From assembly GCA_029279945.1 (NCBI GenBank), contig JAJUHK010000011.1, positions 1-64,000 on the forward strand: a stretch of DNA of 64,000 bases, written 5' to 3'. Of the stretch, positions 10,682 to 19,713 are shown one piece after another (positions within the stretch are counted from its first letter, which is position 1; each line of letters starts with the position of its first letter). The stretch is from Pseudidiomarina indica (GTDB lineage Bacteria; Pseudomonadota; Gammaproteobacteria; Enterobacterales; Alteromonadaceae). The position numbers were made by a program, and so were the translations under genes. The notes beneath the pieces were generated by a model that did not search any database, was not told the DNA's origin, and saw only the letters and a list, made by a program, of their open reading frames with translations.

Positions 10682-13363
10682 ATGTCGAGTAACGACAGTT
10701 TAAATACCCTAAGTACACTCGAAGTGAATGGCCAAACCTATCATTACTACAGTTTACCTAAAGCAGCTAAGCAATTAGCGAATACCGCTGATATTAGCAA
10801 GCTGCCAATGTCGATGAAAGTGCTGCTGGAAAACCTAATGCGGCATGAAGATGGTGAAACTGTTACAGTGCAGGATATTGAAGCGGTCGCTAGGTCATTA
10901 GGGAAAACCCCTGAAAATCGTGAAATTCAATATCGCCCGGCCAGGGTGTTGATGCAAGACTTTACCGGTGTGCCGGCCGTCGTTGACTTAGCGGCGATGC
11001 GTGATGCAGTGGCGAAAGCAGGGCATGACCCAGAACAAATTAACCCCTTATCAGCGGTCGACTTGGTGATTGACCATTCAGTAATGGTTGATAAGTTTGC
11101 CTCTCCCGACGCGTTTGCCGAGAACGTTCGGATTGAGATGGAACGCAACTATGAACGCTATCAATTCCTCCGTTGGGGACAAAGAGCATTTAAAAATTTC
11201 CGCGTGGTGCCGCCAGGCACCGGTATCTGTCACCAGGTAAACTTAGAGTATTTAGCGAAAGTTGCATGGACTCAAAAGGTGAATGGGCGTACCTATGTGA
11301 TGCCAGACACGCTCGTTGGGACGGACTCCCATACCACCATGATCAATGGTTTGGGTGTGCTTGGTTGGGGGGTCGGCGGTATCGAGGCAGAGGCGGCTAT
11401 GTTAGGTCAACCGGTTTCCATGTTAATCCCCGAGGTGGTTGGCTTCCGTTTGGTCGGCAAACTACGTGAAGGGGTGACCGCGACCGACCTAGTGTTGACC
11501 GTGACCGAAATGCTTCGTAAGCACGGTGTGGTGGGCAAGTTCGTGGAATTCTATGGTCCAGGCCTTGATCATTTACCACTAGCTGACCGTGCGACCATTG
11601 GCAACATGTCACCAGAATATGGCGCAACCTGTGGCTTCTTTCCGATTGATCAAGAAACCATGCGTTACTTGCGCTTAACTGGCCGTGACGAAGGAACTAT
11701 AGCGCTAGCTGAAGCTTACGCCAAAGCACAAGGGTTATGGCGTGAATCGGGTCAAGAACCAGTCTTTACCGATTCCCTAGAACTTGATTTAAGTACAGTG
11801 TCAGCGTCATTGGCAGGGCCGAAGCGTCCCCAAGATCGGGTGGATTTACCGCAACTTGGTGCAGCTTTTGACCTCTTTATGGATAGCTCCGGTCAAGGTG
11901 CCGAGAAAGATATTCGAATTCCTGTGGCTGGTACAGATTACACTTTAGGACATGGTGATGTGGTGATTGCGGCAATTACCTCATGCACCAACACCTCGAA
12001 TCCAAGTGTTATGATGGCTGCCGGTTTAGTAGCGAAAAAGGCGGTAGAACGTGGGTTGCAGCGTAAACCTTGGGTCAAATCATCGCTTGCTCCAGGTTCT
12101 AAAGTAGTGACTGATTATCTGGCAAAAGCCGGATTAACGCCGTACCTTGAACAACTGGGTTTCCATTTGGTTGGCTACGGATGTACGACTTGTATTGGTA
12201 ACTCAGGACCCTTACCAGAGCCAATTAGTCAGGCGATTCGTGAGGGCAATTTAAGCGTTAGTTCGGTGTTGTCAGGTAACCGTAACTTTGAAGGCCGTAT
12301 CCACCAAGAAGTGAAAGCTAATTGGTTGGCATCACCACCTTTAGTGGTAGCCTTTGCCTTAGCGGGGACCACCCGTGTTGATTTAAGTAAAGAACCCTTG
12401 GGACATGATGCTGACGGCAAGCCAGTTTATCTATCCGAAATTTGGCCGACCAGCCAAGAGATTGCTGATGCAGTACGTATGGTCGATGGCGCTATGTTCA
12501 GTAAGGAATACAGCGAAGTGTTTAGTGGTGATGAACACTGGCAAGCAATTCCGGTCGGTGATGGGAAAACCTATGATTGGCGCGATGACTCAACCTATGT
12601 GAAGAACCCGCCATACTTTGTAGATATTGAAAAGCCCATTGCATCTCTTGGTGATGTGGTTGGTGCTCGGGTATTAGCTATCTTCGGTGATTCGATCACC
12701 ACCGACCATATTTCTCCAGCAGGTTCCATCAAACCTGACTCACCAGCAGGGAAATACTTGCAAAGTCACGGTGTTGCAGTTGCCGACTTCAACTCGTATG
12801 GCTCACGTCGTGGTAACCATGAAGTGATGATGCGCGGCACTTTTGCCAACATTCGTATCAAAAACTTAATGCTAGATGGTGTAGAAGGTGGGTACACACG
12901 TCATATCCCATCAGGTCAGGAGATGTCAATTTACGACGCCGCCATGCTGTACCAAGAATCTAATACACCGTTGGTGGTCTTTGCAGGTAAGGAATATGGT
13001 ACCGGCTCAAGCCGTGACTGGGCTGCTAAGGGTGCTAACTTGCTTGGTATCAAAGCTGTGATTGCGGAAAGTTTTGAGCGGATTCACCGTTCAAACTTGG
13101 TGGGAATGGGCGTGCTGCCATTGCAATTTATCAATGGTGAAGGAGCTCATACCCATGGTCTTGTGGGTGATGAGCAGATCAACATCCTAGGGATCACTGA
13201 TGCTCTACAACCAGGCCAAATTCTGCGTGTAGAAGCTCACCGTGCTGATGGTTCGAAGGTTGAGTTCAATGTGAAGTGCCGTATCGACACGAGTAATGAG
13301 CTTAACTATTACCGGAGCGGAGGCATCCTTCACTATGTACTGCGTCAAATGATTGCTCATTAA
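10682..13363 (+). CDS. acnA: Aconitate hydratase A
   Basis: 893-residue [4Fe-4S] enzyme interconverting citrate and isocitrate in the TCA cycle. Cluster cysteines are visible in SCTNTSNP and in [10 protein letters not shown], and the C-terminal swivel domain has the [10 protein letters not shown] segment. Size matches E. coli AcnA (891), of the IRP1 type. An open frame reaches back to a GTG at 10649, but GGAG is seven bases before the ATG at 10682, which gives the family's normal N-terminus. The gene shares four bases with the convergent folM stop. It lies apart from the main TCA block further along, as in many relatives. Confidence 0.95.
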   Translation: MSSNDSLNTLSTLEVNGQTYHYYSLPKAAKQLANTADISKLPMSMKVLLENLMRHEDGETVTVQDIEAVARSLGKTPENREIQYRPARVLMQDFTGVPAVVDLAAMRDAVAKAGHDPEQINPLSAVDLVIDHSVMVDKFASPDAFAENVRIEMERNYERYQFLRWGQRAFKNFRVVPPGTGICHQVNLEYLAKVAWTQKVNGRTYVMPDTLVGTDSHTTMINGLGVLGWGVGGIEAEAAMLGQPVSMLIPEVVGFRLVGKLREGVTATDLVLTVTEMLRKHGVVGKFVEFYGPGLDHLPLADRATIGNMSPEYGATCGFFPIDQETMRYLRLTGRDEGTIALAEAYAKAQGLWRESGQEPVFTDSLELDLSTVSASLAGPKRPQDRVDLPQLGAAFDLFMDSSGQGAEKDIRIPVAGTDYTLGHGDVVIAAITSCTNTSNPSVMMAAGLVAKKAVERGLQRKPWVKSSLAPGSKVVTDYLAKAGLTPYLEQLGFHLVGYGCTTCIGNSGPLPEPISQAIREGNLSVSSVLSGNRNFEGRIHQEVKANWLASPPLVVAFALAGTTRVDLSKEPLGHDADGKPVYLSEIWPTSQEIADAVRMVDGAMFSKEYSEVFSGDEHWQAIPVGDGKTYDWRDDSTYVKNPPYFVDIEKPIASLGDVVGARVLAIFGDSITTDHISPAGSIKPDSPAGKYLQSHGVAVADFNSYGSRRGNHEVMMRGTFANIRIKNLMLDGVEGGYTRHIPSGQEMSIYDAAMLYQESNTPLVVFAGKEYGTGSSRDWAAKGANLLGIKAVIAESFERIHRSNLVGMGVLPLQFINGEGAHTHGLVGDEQINILGITDALQPGQILRVEAHRADGSKVEFNVKCRIDTSNELNYYRSGGILHYVLRQMIAH

Positions 13364-14073
13364 ATCATGAGTGAGCGGCCGCCATCGACTTTGATGGCCT
13401 CGCCGGTTATAAAAGCGTTATCGCGGAGGAAGCGAAGTGCATGAATAACCGGCTCTAAACCGCCTTCAAGCTGTAACGGTGTTTCGTTTAGCACGTGTTG
13501 GCGGTAATCTGAACCGTGCTCCGGTAAAAATAAAATTGGCCCCGGTTGAATTGCGTTTACGCGAACAGCTGGGGCTAATTTTTTTGCGAAACTTTGGGTT
13601 AAATTGGCCAAGCCTGCTTTTGCTGCACAATAAGCAACATAGTTTGGATTAGGGCTATCTACATATATGTCTGTGATATTAATAACATTTCCCTGATGTT
13701 TAGCGAGCTTAGGACTCAGCTCGTTAATGATTAAATAAGGAGCTAGGGTATGCACGTTGAAGACAGCAACCAGGTGCTCATCTGACTCCGCTACTTGCTG
13801 ATTGTCAAAAAAACAGGAAGCATTGTTAACTAACAAGTCGAGCCGCTCAGTTGTTTGCTGTAGTTGTGTTATAAGCCGGCGCACTTGCGTGAGATCGGCT
13901 AAGTTCGCTTGTAGAGCCTGTGCACCACGGTTAACGAGTTCCTGAACACCATCACTCGATGAATGATAATGAGCTATGACCTGGTAACCGTCATCGAGTA
14001 GCGCGTGGCTGATCGCAAGTCCAAGCCGTCGTCCAGCACCGGTAATAAAGGCTGTTTTCTGCGAATTACTCAT
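13360..14073 (-). CDS. folM: Pteridine reductase-like short-chain dehydrogenase (FolM)
   Basis: 237-residue SDR. It has the cofactor glycine motif TGAGRRLG (the arginine pair suggests NADPH), the NNAS segment, and the catalytic YxxxK in YCAAKAGL. The TGAGRRLG form and its pairing with a folate-pathway gene point to dihydromonapterin/dihydrofolate reductase activity (FolM) rather than a generic SDR. It follows a FolK-like gene after nine bases and is probably cotranscribed with it. Folate enzyme function is inferred from motif and context. Confidence 0.75.
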   Translation of the reverse strand: MSNSQKTAFITGAGRRLGLAISHALLDDGYQVIAHYHSSSDGVQELVNRGAQALQANLADLTQVRRLITQLQQTTERLDLLVNNASCFFDNQQVAESDEHLVAVFNVHTLAPYLIINELSPKLAKHQGNVINITDIYVDSPNPNYVAYCAAKAGLANLTQSFAKKLAPAVRVNAIQPGPILFLPEHGSDYRQHVLNETPLQLEGGLEPVIHALRFLRDNAFITGEAIKVDGGRSLMI

Positions 14074-14082
14074 ATGCTCCTC

Positions 14083-14481
14083 TTATCGCTGCAATAATTG
14101 TTCGGCAATAGGCCGAATACTGGGAATTGCGTTGCGCAAATACTCAGGGACTTGAAGCCAGACTTGTTCGGATGTGAGCGTGCCGAGAATATCAATATCC
14201 ATTGGACGATCTTTTTGGGCGCTTAACGGGTCATCTCGATCACGCCCTAACTGCTTTTCAATGGTATTGAATTGTTGTTTTAGTGAGGCATGGTCGAGCT
14301 CTGAAGTCAGCACAAATAACGCATTCAAGAATTCCTTGTCGCTATCCATCGCCACTGGTTGGGTATAAAACGCGCGCGAATAATATGCCTGTCCGAGCTT
14401 CGAGAGATAATCGCGTGCTGCGGCAAAATTTATTTCAGGGGCAATGTTCGCGCCCATACTGCATAAATAATAAAACGTCAT
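14083..14481 (-). CDS. folK: Short HPPK-type 6-hydroxymethyl-dihydropterin pyrophosphokinase
   Basis: 132 residues, shorter than E. coli FolK (159). The signature region KDRPMDIDIL corresponds to the RTLDLDIL motif of HPPK, with the two metal-binding aspartates kept. The N-terminal SMGANI matches the usual GSNIG, and the FLNALFVLTSELD region matches the substrate-pocket segment. HPPK transfers pyrophosphate from ATP to 6-hydroxymethyl-7,8-dihydropterin. The shorter length removes loop sequence, so it may be a paralogue with a narrower or altered role alongside FolM in pterin metabolism. Whether another full-length folK exists cannot be seen here. Confidence 0.72.
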   Translation of the reverse strand: MTFYYLCSMGANIAPEINFAAARDYLSKLGQAYYSRAFYTQPVAMDSDKEFLNALFVLTSELDHASLKQQFNTIEKQLGRDRDDPLSAQKDRPMDIDILGTLTSEQVWLQVPEYLRNAIPSIRPIAEQLLQR

Positions 14482-14577
14482 AGCTAGCCTTTCTCACTCA
14501 CTTTGCAGGAGCATACCTGAAGTTGCAATGATTTTCCTCACTTGTTAGCCTAGTAATAAATCATCACGGGAGGATTT

Positions 14578-15072
14578 GTGTCAAACCGCGCAAGGTTTAG
14601 TTTAACTATTATTCTGGTGTTACTAATCACGCTGTATGCGCGCCCTCCGTCTGCGCATGAAGAACCCGCTGCAACGCTACCTGCAATCCCTCCGTTAAGT
14701 GCCATAAACTACAACAGCCGTGAAGGTTATTTCGTCCTTTATCTTGAGCATACTCCACAGCTGTCATTGATCGTTGACTACGCCACTGACCCTAGTTTTA
14801 CCACCATTTCAAATCAATACCCATGGTTTGCAGACTTCCAACAACTGACCTTGTCTGGCTTTACCGATGGAGAGCATTATTTTCGAGTGGCGCAGTACCC
14901 CGCGATAGGAGAACGTCAACGCCCCATTCAGGTAAGTAATACAGTAAAAGTTACGGTGCAACACTATGACACCTCGTTGGCATTAAGTTTATTGTTGTTT
15001 GGTGCTGCCATATTTGTGTGCTTAGTCGGCACGATTTTATATTTCCACACACGGTATCGAACCAATGACTGA
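14578..15072 (+). CDS. Periplasmic one-helix membrane protein in the symporter operon, function unknown
   Basis: 164 residues. I do not recognise a named family. A signal-type helix (about 7-22) is followed by a Pro/Ala-rich stretch, then an approximately 90-residue beta-rich domain resembling a fibronectin type III fold (YDTDPS-like strands, SGFTDGEHYFRV segment), then a C-terminal membrane helix (about 135-157) and a short basic tail. The bulk would therefore face the periplasm. The start is GTG with GGGAGG just upstream. Its end overlaps the symporter start by eight bases, so it is coupled to the transporter. It may present substrate to, stabilise or gate the symporter; this is inferred only from position. 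Confidence 0.7.
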   Translation: MSNRARFSLTIILVLLITLYARPPSAHEEPAATLPAIPPLSAINYNSREGYFVLYLEHTPQLSLIVDYATDPSFTTISNQYPWFADFQQLTLSGFTDGEHYFRVAQYPAIGERQRPIQVSNTVKVTVQHYDTSLALSLLLFGAAIFVCLVGTILYFHTRYRTND

Positions 15073-16495
15073 GTCAATGACGTACGCACTTCCCACGTCA
15101 TTGGGATTGATGATCATTTCAATTTTTGGCGTGATTTGGATTGTTTATGGTTGGTACTTAGGTCGTAACAACCGTACACACGATGATTTTGCCCTAGCGG
15201 GGCGGCAGGTAGGCTTAGGCTTGGCAAGTGCTACTGCTATGGCAACATGGGTCACTAGTAACACAACCTTAGTTGCTCCGCAGCTTGCATATCAACTGGG
15301 TATCTGGGGAATGGTCGGGTACTCTTTCGCCGCACTTGGTTTAATATTGTTTGCCCCATTAGCAGCTCGAATTAAGCTGTTGATGCCAAAGGGGCACACC
15401 TCAGGTGATTTCATTCGACTGAGGTTCGGTCGCCAAGCGTGGTGGCCATTTATTGTTATTTCCCTTATCTATGCGATTGGCTGGCTAGTGAGCTTAGGCA
15501 TGGCTGGTGGTATTTTGCTACAAGCCTTAACCGGGCTTGATTATCACACCGGCATGTCAATAATTTTGCTGGTTTGCGTGATGTATACGCTGTTTGGCGG
15601 CTTACGCGCGGTGATTGCGACGGATTTTATCCAGACGATCGTGATTATCGTTGGTGTGGTTGTGACAGCCTTGTTTTTGATCGATAACGTTTCTCTTGAG
15701 GTTATCCATAATGAGCTGCAGCACCATCATCCGCGCCTGTTGGATATGCTATTCCCAGCTGCATTAATGTTTCTTTTCAATAACATCTTTTTTGGCTTGG
15801 GAGAGATTTTTCACTCGAACGTGTGGTGGTCGCGCGCCTTAGCGTTCCGTAAGGACGTTGCTTTTAAAGCATTTATCTTGAGTGGCCTGCTATGGCTACC
15901 AATTCCCATAGTGACAGGTTTTATTGCATTGGCGGCACCATATCTAGGCATTTATCCGCCTAGCGCAGATATGATTGGACCAATGGTCACAGCGCATGTG
16001 TTAGGTAAATTCGGTGCTGTGTTGGTGTTAATCATCGTGTTTTCAGCCTTAGCATCAAGCTTAGATTCGTTGCTTGCGGCTACAGCAGATTTAATTACTC
16101 GGGATATTTATTGCCAGTTCATTGCGCCGCAGGCCAGTGATAAGCAATTGATCTGTGTTAACCGATTCTGTTTGGCTGGCCTGGGTGTATTTACTTGGTT
16201 GCTGTGCCTACCGCAAGTAACCACACTAGCGGCACTCTTGCATTTCACTGGTGCGTTTGTGGCCAGCACAATTTTCCCAATAGTGTTGGGGTTATACCAT
16301 CCTAATCTCAGTGGCCGTACCGCCGCACTAGCGATGACCTGTGGCTCCGTAATTGGCTTGCTGAGCTATTTTATCGTTGGTTTCTATGTGGCGGCACTAA
16401 CATCTTGCGCAGTGTCTATGGTGATTTGTGTCGTTGGCTTACGCACTTCAAATTTTTCGTTTCGTTGGCAACACATACGGGAGCATGACTCATGA
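15065..16495 (+). CDS. Sodium:solute symporter (SSS family)
   Basis: 476-residue inner-membrane transporter with about 13 hydrophobic helices. SSS hallmarks: the N-terminal DDFALAGRQVG segment, the GGLRAVIATDFIQ segment near residue 180, and the SSLDSLLAATADLITRD segment near residue 325, which matches the Na+-site helix of PutP-like proteins. The family imports amino acids, osmolytes, sugars or vitamins with Na+; the substrate cannot be read from sequence. It sits in an operon with a carbamoyltransferase and an amidotransferase, so the solute may be the product or precursor of those enzymes. It overlaps both neighbours (eight bases upstream, four bases downstream). Confidence 0.9.
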   Translation: MTESMTYALPTSLGLMIISIFGVIWIVYGWYLGRNNRTHDDFALAGRQVGLGLASATAMATWVTSNTTLVAPQLAYQLGIWGMVGYSFAALGLILFAPLAARIKLLMPKGHTSGDFIRLRFGRQAWWPFIVISLIYAIGWLVSLGMAGGILLQALTGLDYHTGMSIILLVCVMYTLFGGLRAVIATDFIQTIVIIVGVVVTALFLIDNVSLEVIHNELQHHHPRLLDMLFPAALMFLFNNIFFGLGEIFHSNVWWSRALAFRKDVAFKAFILSGLLWLPIPIVTGFIALAAPYLGIYPPSADMIGPMVTAHVLGKFGAVLVLIIVFSALASSLDSLLAATADLITRDIYCQFIAPQASDKQLICVNRFCLAGLGVFTWLLCLPQVTTLAALLHFTGAFVASTIFPIVLGLYHPNLSGRTAALAMTCGSVIGLLSYFIVGFYVAALTSCAVSMVICVVGLRTSNFSFRWQHIREHDS

Positions 16496-16611
16496 TAGGG
16501 CTAACGGCATTTTCAATTTTAATCTTGGCTTGTTTGCTGATCTCAGTGATAAGCCCAGTGCTCCTACTCATGTTGTGGGCGCGCGATATTATTTCTAATC
16601 AACTATGGTAA
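16492..16611 (+). CDS. 39-residue single-helix membrane protein, probable symporter accessory peptide
   Basis: A tiny frame whose ATG overlaps the symporter TGA (ATGA). It encodes 39 residues: a hydrophobic helix over about residues 3-30 (rich in L, I, V, S, A) and a short tail ending RDIISNQLW. The stop is six bases before the next gene. The tight overlaps on both sides and the amphiphilic C-terminus argue that it is real. Small one-helix subunits encoded after SSS transporters are known, so a structural role with the symporter is likely. No homology search was possible. Confidence 0.72.
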   Translation: MIGLTAFSILILACLLISVISPVLLLMLWARDIISNQLW

Positions 16612-16617
16612 TTAACA

Positions 16618-17682
16618 ATGACGATGCCTGACATTTCGTTTCAACGTAGTCGCCCGGATGTATATGGCGATGCGCATCCCAAAGCGTTGCTACGCGCAAT
16701 TCAAGAAGATGGCGATTATCTTATTCAATTGGCTAATCAGCATATTGTGTCCGGCGACCAATTTGATCAACAGACCATGAAACAGCTGTTTCGATTAGCT
16801 GCAAAAATTGAGAGTAATCCGAAACGATTTCATACCCCGTTGAGAAACAAGATCTTAATTAGCGCGTTTTATGAGCCGAGCACGCGTACTCGACTATCAT
16901 TCGAAAGCGCTTGGCATCGCTTGGGTGGCGACATTATGTCGATCACCGATCGATCGACGACTGGGATTGCTAAAGGGGAAGGTCTGGCCGACGTAGCAGA
17001 AATGTTTAATAACTACGGTGACTGCGTGGTATTACGTGATAATTGTAATTACTCACTCTATGAAATGATGGATTCCTTACGGATTCCAATTATCAATGCA
17101 GGTAATGGTACCGATGAGCATCCAACGCAAGCCCTAGCAGATCTGTATGCCATTTTTAAATGGCGATCTGATTTATTAAGTAATTCAGTATCTAACAAGA
17201 TCCGTGTAGGAGTTATTGGTGTACCCAATAAAATGCGCACGGTGCGAAGCTTCTTAAAATGTTTGTCGGTGTTTGCTCACGTGGTAGACGAGGTGGTTGT
17301 CGTTCATGACGAGTCGTCTGAACAAGAGTTGTTTGCCGAAGGTCAGCGCGAAGAACTGGAACAACGTGGACTGGTTATTTCAACCAGTCATCAACTCAAT
17401 GCGGTATTGCCAACATTGGATGTAGTTTATATCAATGCTATCTCGTGGGAAGGCGACAGCTTTCATACCTATGGTGGGCAATTTCATTTAACCGCAGCGT
17501 CACCCTTGAAGCCGGACGCCATTATTCTACATCCCTTGGCTCGTGGTGAAGAGCTATCAACCGATCTCGATCATACCCCGCATAACTGGTATTTCAGTCA
17601 AGCGCGTGGCGCTGTATTTATTCGAATGGCGTTACTGACCTGCATGGTTGAGCGGACTGAACATGTTATTGATGTGGTGTAA
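16618..17682 (+). CDS. Aspartate/ornithine carbamoyltransferase-family enzyme with altered acceptor site
   Basis: 354 residues, longer than catalytic ATCase chains (about 310) through an N-terminal extension of about 35. The carbamoyl-phosphate site looks complete: STRTR (about 88-92), the loop lysine in GIAKGEGLAD, the arginine in VLRDN, and HPTQ (about 168-171). MRTVRS (about 206) keeps the equivalent of ATCase Arg167. The segment that in E. coli reads TRVQ and binds aspartate reads NAIS here, so the equivalents of Arg229 and Gln231 are lost, and HPLPR is HPLAR. It should still transfer a carbamoyl group, but to an amine other than aspartate. It sits between a symporter/miniprotein and an amidotransferase, not beside pyrimidine genes. 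Confidence 0.88.
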   Translation: MTMPDISFQRSRPDVYGDAHPKALLRAIQEDGDYLIQLANQHIVSGDQFDQQTMKQLFRLAAKIESNPKRFHTPLRNKILISAFYEPSTRTRLSFESAWHRLGGDIMSITDRSTTGIAKGEGLADVAEMFNNYGDCVVLRDNCNYSLYEMMDSLRIPIINAGNGTDEHPTQALADLYAIFKWRSDLLSNSVSNKIRVGVIGVPNKMRTVRSFLKCLSVFAHVVDEVVVVHDESSEQELFAEGQREELEQRGLVISTSHQLNAVLPTLDVVYINAISWEGDSFHTYGGQFHLTAASPLKPDAIILHPLARGEELSTDLDHTPHNWYFSQARGAVFIRMALLTCMVERTEHVIDVV

Positions 17683-17697
17683 CAACAGGAGTTTTTA

Positions 17698-19713
17698 ATG
17701 TGTGGAATAGCAGGAATATTTAATCGTTGTGCGCATCAACAGCCACAGCCGCAACAATTAGTAAACATGGTTGCTATTATGGCTCATCGAGGGCCAGATG
17801 ATTTTGGTTATGAGGTGTTACCTGAGCATGGCATAGGATTTAGCCATGCGCGACTATCAATCATTGATCTCAATAACCAACGAGCCCGACAACCCTTTAA
17901 AAGTGATGACCAACAGTTAATGTTGGTGCACAACGGTGAATTTTATGATTTTCAACGTATTCGTGCAGATTTAACCGCACAAGGGACAGTATTCAGAAGT
18001 AAGTCAGATACTGAAATAGCGCTACATTTATATCAACGCTACGGCTTGGCGCAGATGTTACCGATGTTAAGAGGTGAGTTTGCATTTGCATTATATGACG
18101 CGGCCTTGGATACCTTATACTTGGTTCGTGATCGGTTTGGCGTAAAACCACTTTATTATGCGCAAACTGAATCAGGTCTAGTATTTGGTTCTGAATTAAA
18201 GACCTTGTTTGCCCATCCAGAAGTACCGCGGGAGTTTTCGAGCACTGGTTTATTTCATCAATTGATCCAAGTGATGGTGCCGGGGAGCACAGCATTTCAA
18301 GGTATTTATCAAGTCCCGCCAGGTCATGTGATTAAAGTAACGCGTGCTAAGGGCAAGTTGTCTATTAGTGAAGAGAAATATTGGGATTTAGAATTTCCAT
18401 TAGCCCAGTCATACCATACCGATCAAGTCACAGAGCAAGATTATATTGATGGAGTTCGGGAGCGGTTACTCGAAGCGGTGCAATTGCGCTTGACGGCAGA
18501 TGTACCGGTCGGATGCTATTTATCGGGTGGTATCGATTCATGTGCCATACTAGGGTTGGCGTCGGCGGTATCTCAGAAACCAATCAAAGCCTTTACTATT
18601 GGCTTTAATTCTAAATCTTATGATGAGACCGCCATCGCCACTGAAATGGCGGAGGCCACAGGTGCTGATCAGCAGGTGATGCGCTTAGCCGGTCCAGAGT
18701 TATACGATAACTTTGTTGCCACGCTGTGGCATACCGAACGAACTATTTATAATACCCTCGGGGTTGCGAAATACTTGATGAGTCAGCAAGTTCAGCAGTC
18801 CGGTTACAAGGTGGTATTAACAGGTGAAGGTTCTGATGAATTGTTTGCTGGCTATCCCTCCTTCCGGCAAGATATGTTTAAGCATGGACTGGCACACTTG
18901 CCGGATGCAGAGCGGGAGGCGTGGCAACAGCAACTAGCATCATCCAATGCACTGTTTAGAGGTGCCATGTTGGCGCTAAACGAATACCGCAGTTCAGCGT
19001 TGGATGATAAGGTTGGATTTACGCCAAGTTGCTTACAACCATGGTTGTCATGCAGTGAAATTGCATTACCGCTATTAGCGCCTCATCATCGTGCACAACT
19101 GGCCGACTATGATGCGGGTCGAGCTATCGCTGATAAGTTAGATGGAACAATGCTCAACCAGCGCCATCCACTTGATAAAGCACAATATGTATGGATTAAA
19201 ACAATGCTAGAAGGGCAAATCCTCACGTGGGGCGGTGACCGTGTTGATATGGCTCACTCTATGGAAGCTCGACCTGCATTTCTGGATCACCATTTAGCTG
19301 AGTATGCAGCTACTATTCCCCCGCATTTACGAATTAAGGATAATCGGGAGAAATATGTATTGCGCGAAGCGATGAAAGGACTATTACCTGACACGCTTTA
19401 TCGACGCGAAAAGTTCGCCTTTATGGCACCTCCGGCACACACAGATCCGCAAAAGTTGGCAGCTATACGGCAGTTGGCGGAGGTTTATTTAACAGAATCG
19501 GCGATAAATGCTGCCGGAGTGCTAAGTTATTCGGACGTGGAACAGTTGTTACAGCGGTATGAGTTGGGAACGACGTCAAATGAGGAAAAAGTACAGCTTG
19601 ATGCAATGGTAAATCACGTGCTGGGGGTGCAAATTTTGCACCAACACTTCGTTGCAACAGATGTGCCGAAGTTAGCCCAGCAACGTGCTATGGAGTTAGG
19701 CTGGATAGCTTAA
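17698..19713 (+). CDS. Asparagine-synthetase-type glutamine-dependent amidotransferase
   Basis: 671 residues. The N-terminal class II glutaminase domain (about 1-210) begins MCGIAG, with Cys2 as nucleophile, and has RLSIIDL and HNGEFYD. The ATP-pyrophosphatase domain (about 240-600) has SGGIDS (about 276), GEGSDELFAGY and a MEARPAFLDH segment. It would activate a carboxylate with ATP and amidate it with ammonia from glutamine. At 671 residues it exceeds E. coli AsnB (554), closer to AsnB-like enzymes that amidate other acids. AGGAG is six bases before the ATG. It is last in the operon after the carbamoyltransferase, so a dedicated substrate other than aspartate is plausible. True asparagine synthesis cannot be excluded. 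Confidence 0.85.
   Translation: MCGIAGIFNRCAHQQPQPQQLVNMVAIMAHRGPDDFGYEVLPEHGIGFSHARLSIIDLNNQRARQPFKSDDQQLMLVHNGEFYDFQRIRADLTAQGTVFRSKSDTEIALHLYQRYGLAQMLPMLRGEFAFALYDAALDTLYLVRDRFGVKPLYYAQTESGLVFGSELKTLFAHPEVPREFSSTGLFHQLIQVMVPGSTAFQGIYQVPPGHVIKVTRAKGKLSISEEKYWDLEFPLAQSYHTDQVTEQDYIDGVRERLLEAVQLRLTADVPVGCYLSGGIDSCAILGLASAVSQKPIKAFTIGFNSKSYDETAIATEMAEATGADQQVMRLAGPELYDNFVATLWHTERTIYNTLGVAKYLMSQQVQQSGYKVVLTGEGSDELFAGYPSFRQDMFKHGLAHLPDAEREAWQQQLASSNALFRGAMLALNEYRSSALDDKVGFTPSCLQPWLSCSEIALPLLAPHHRAQLADYDAGRAIADKLDGTMLNQRHPLDKAQYVWIKTMLEGQILTWGGDRVDMAHSMEARPAFLDHHLAEYAATIPPHLRIKDNREKYVLREAMKGLLPDTLYRREKFAFMAPPAHTDPQKLAAIRQLAEVYLTESAINAAGVLSYSDVEQLLQRYELGTTSNEEKVQLDAMVNHVLGVQILHQHFVATDVPKLAQQRAMELGWIA

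Noticed and set aside
11397-11627. 76-codon frame opposite acnA
   Set aside because: Antisense to a conserved part of aconitase, no motif and no control signals.
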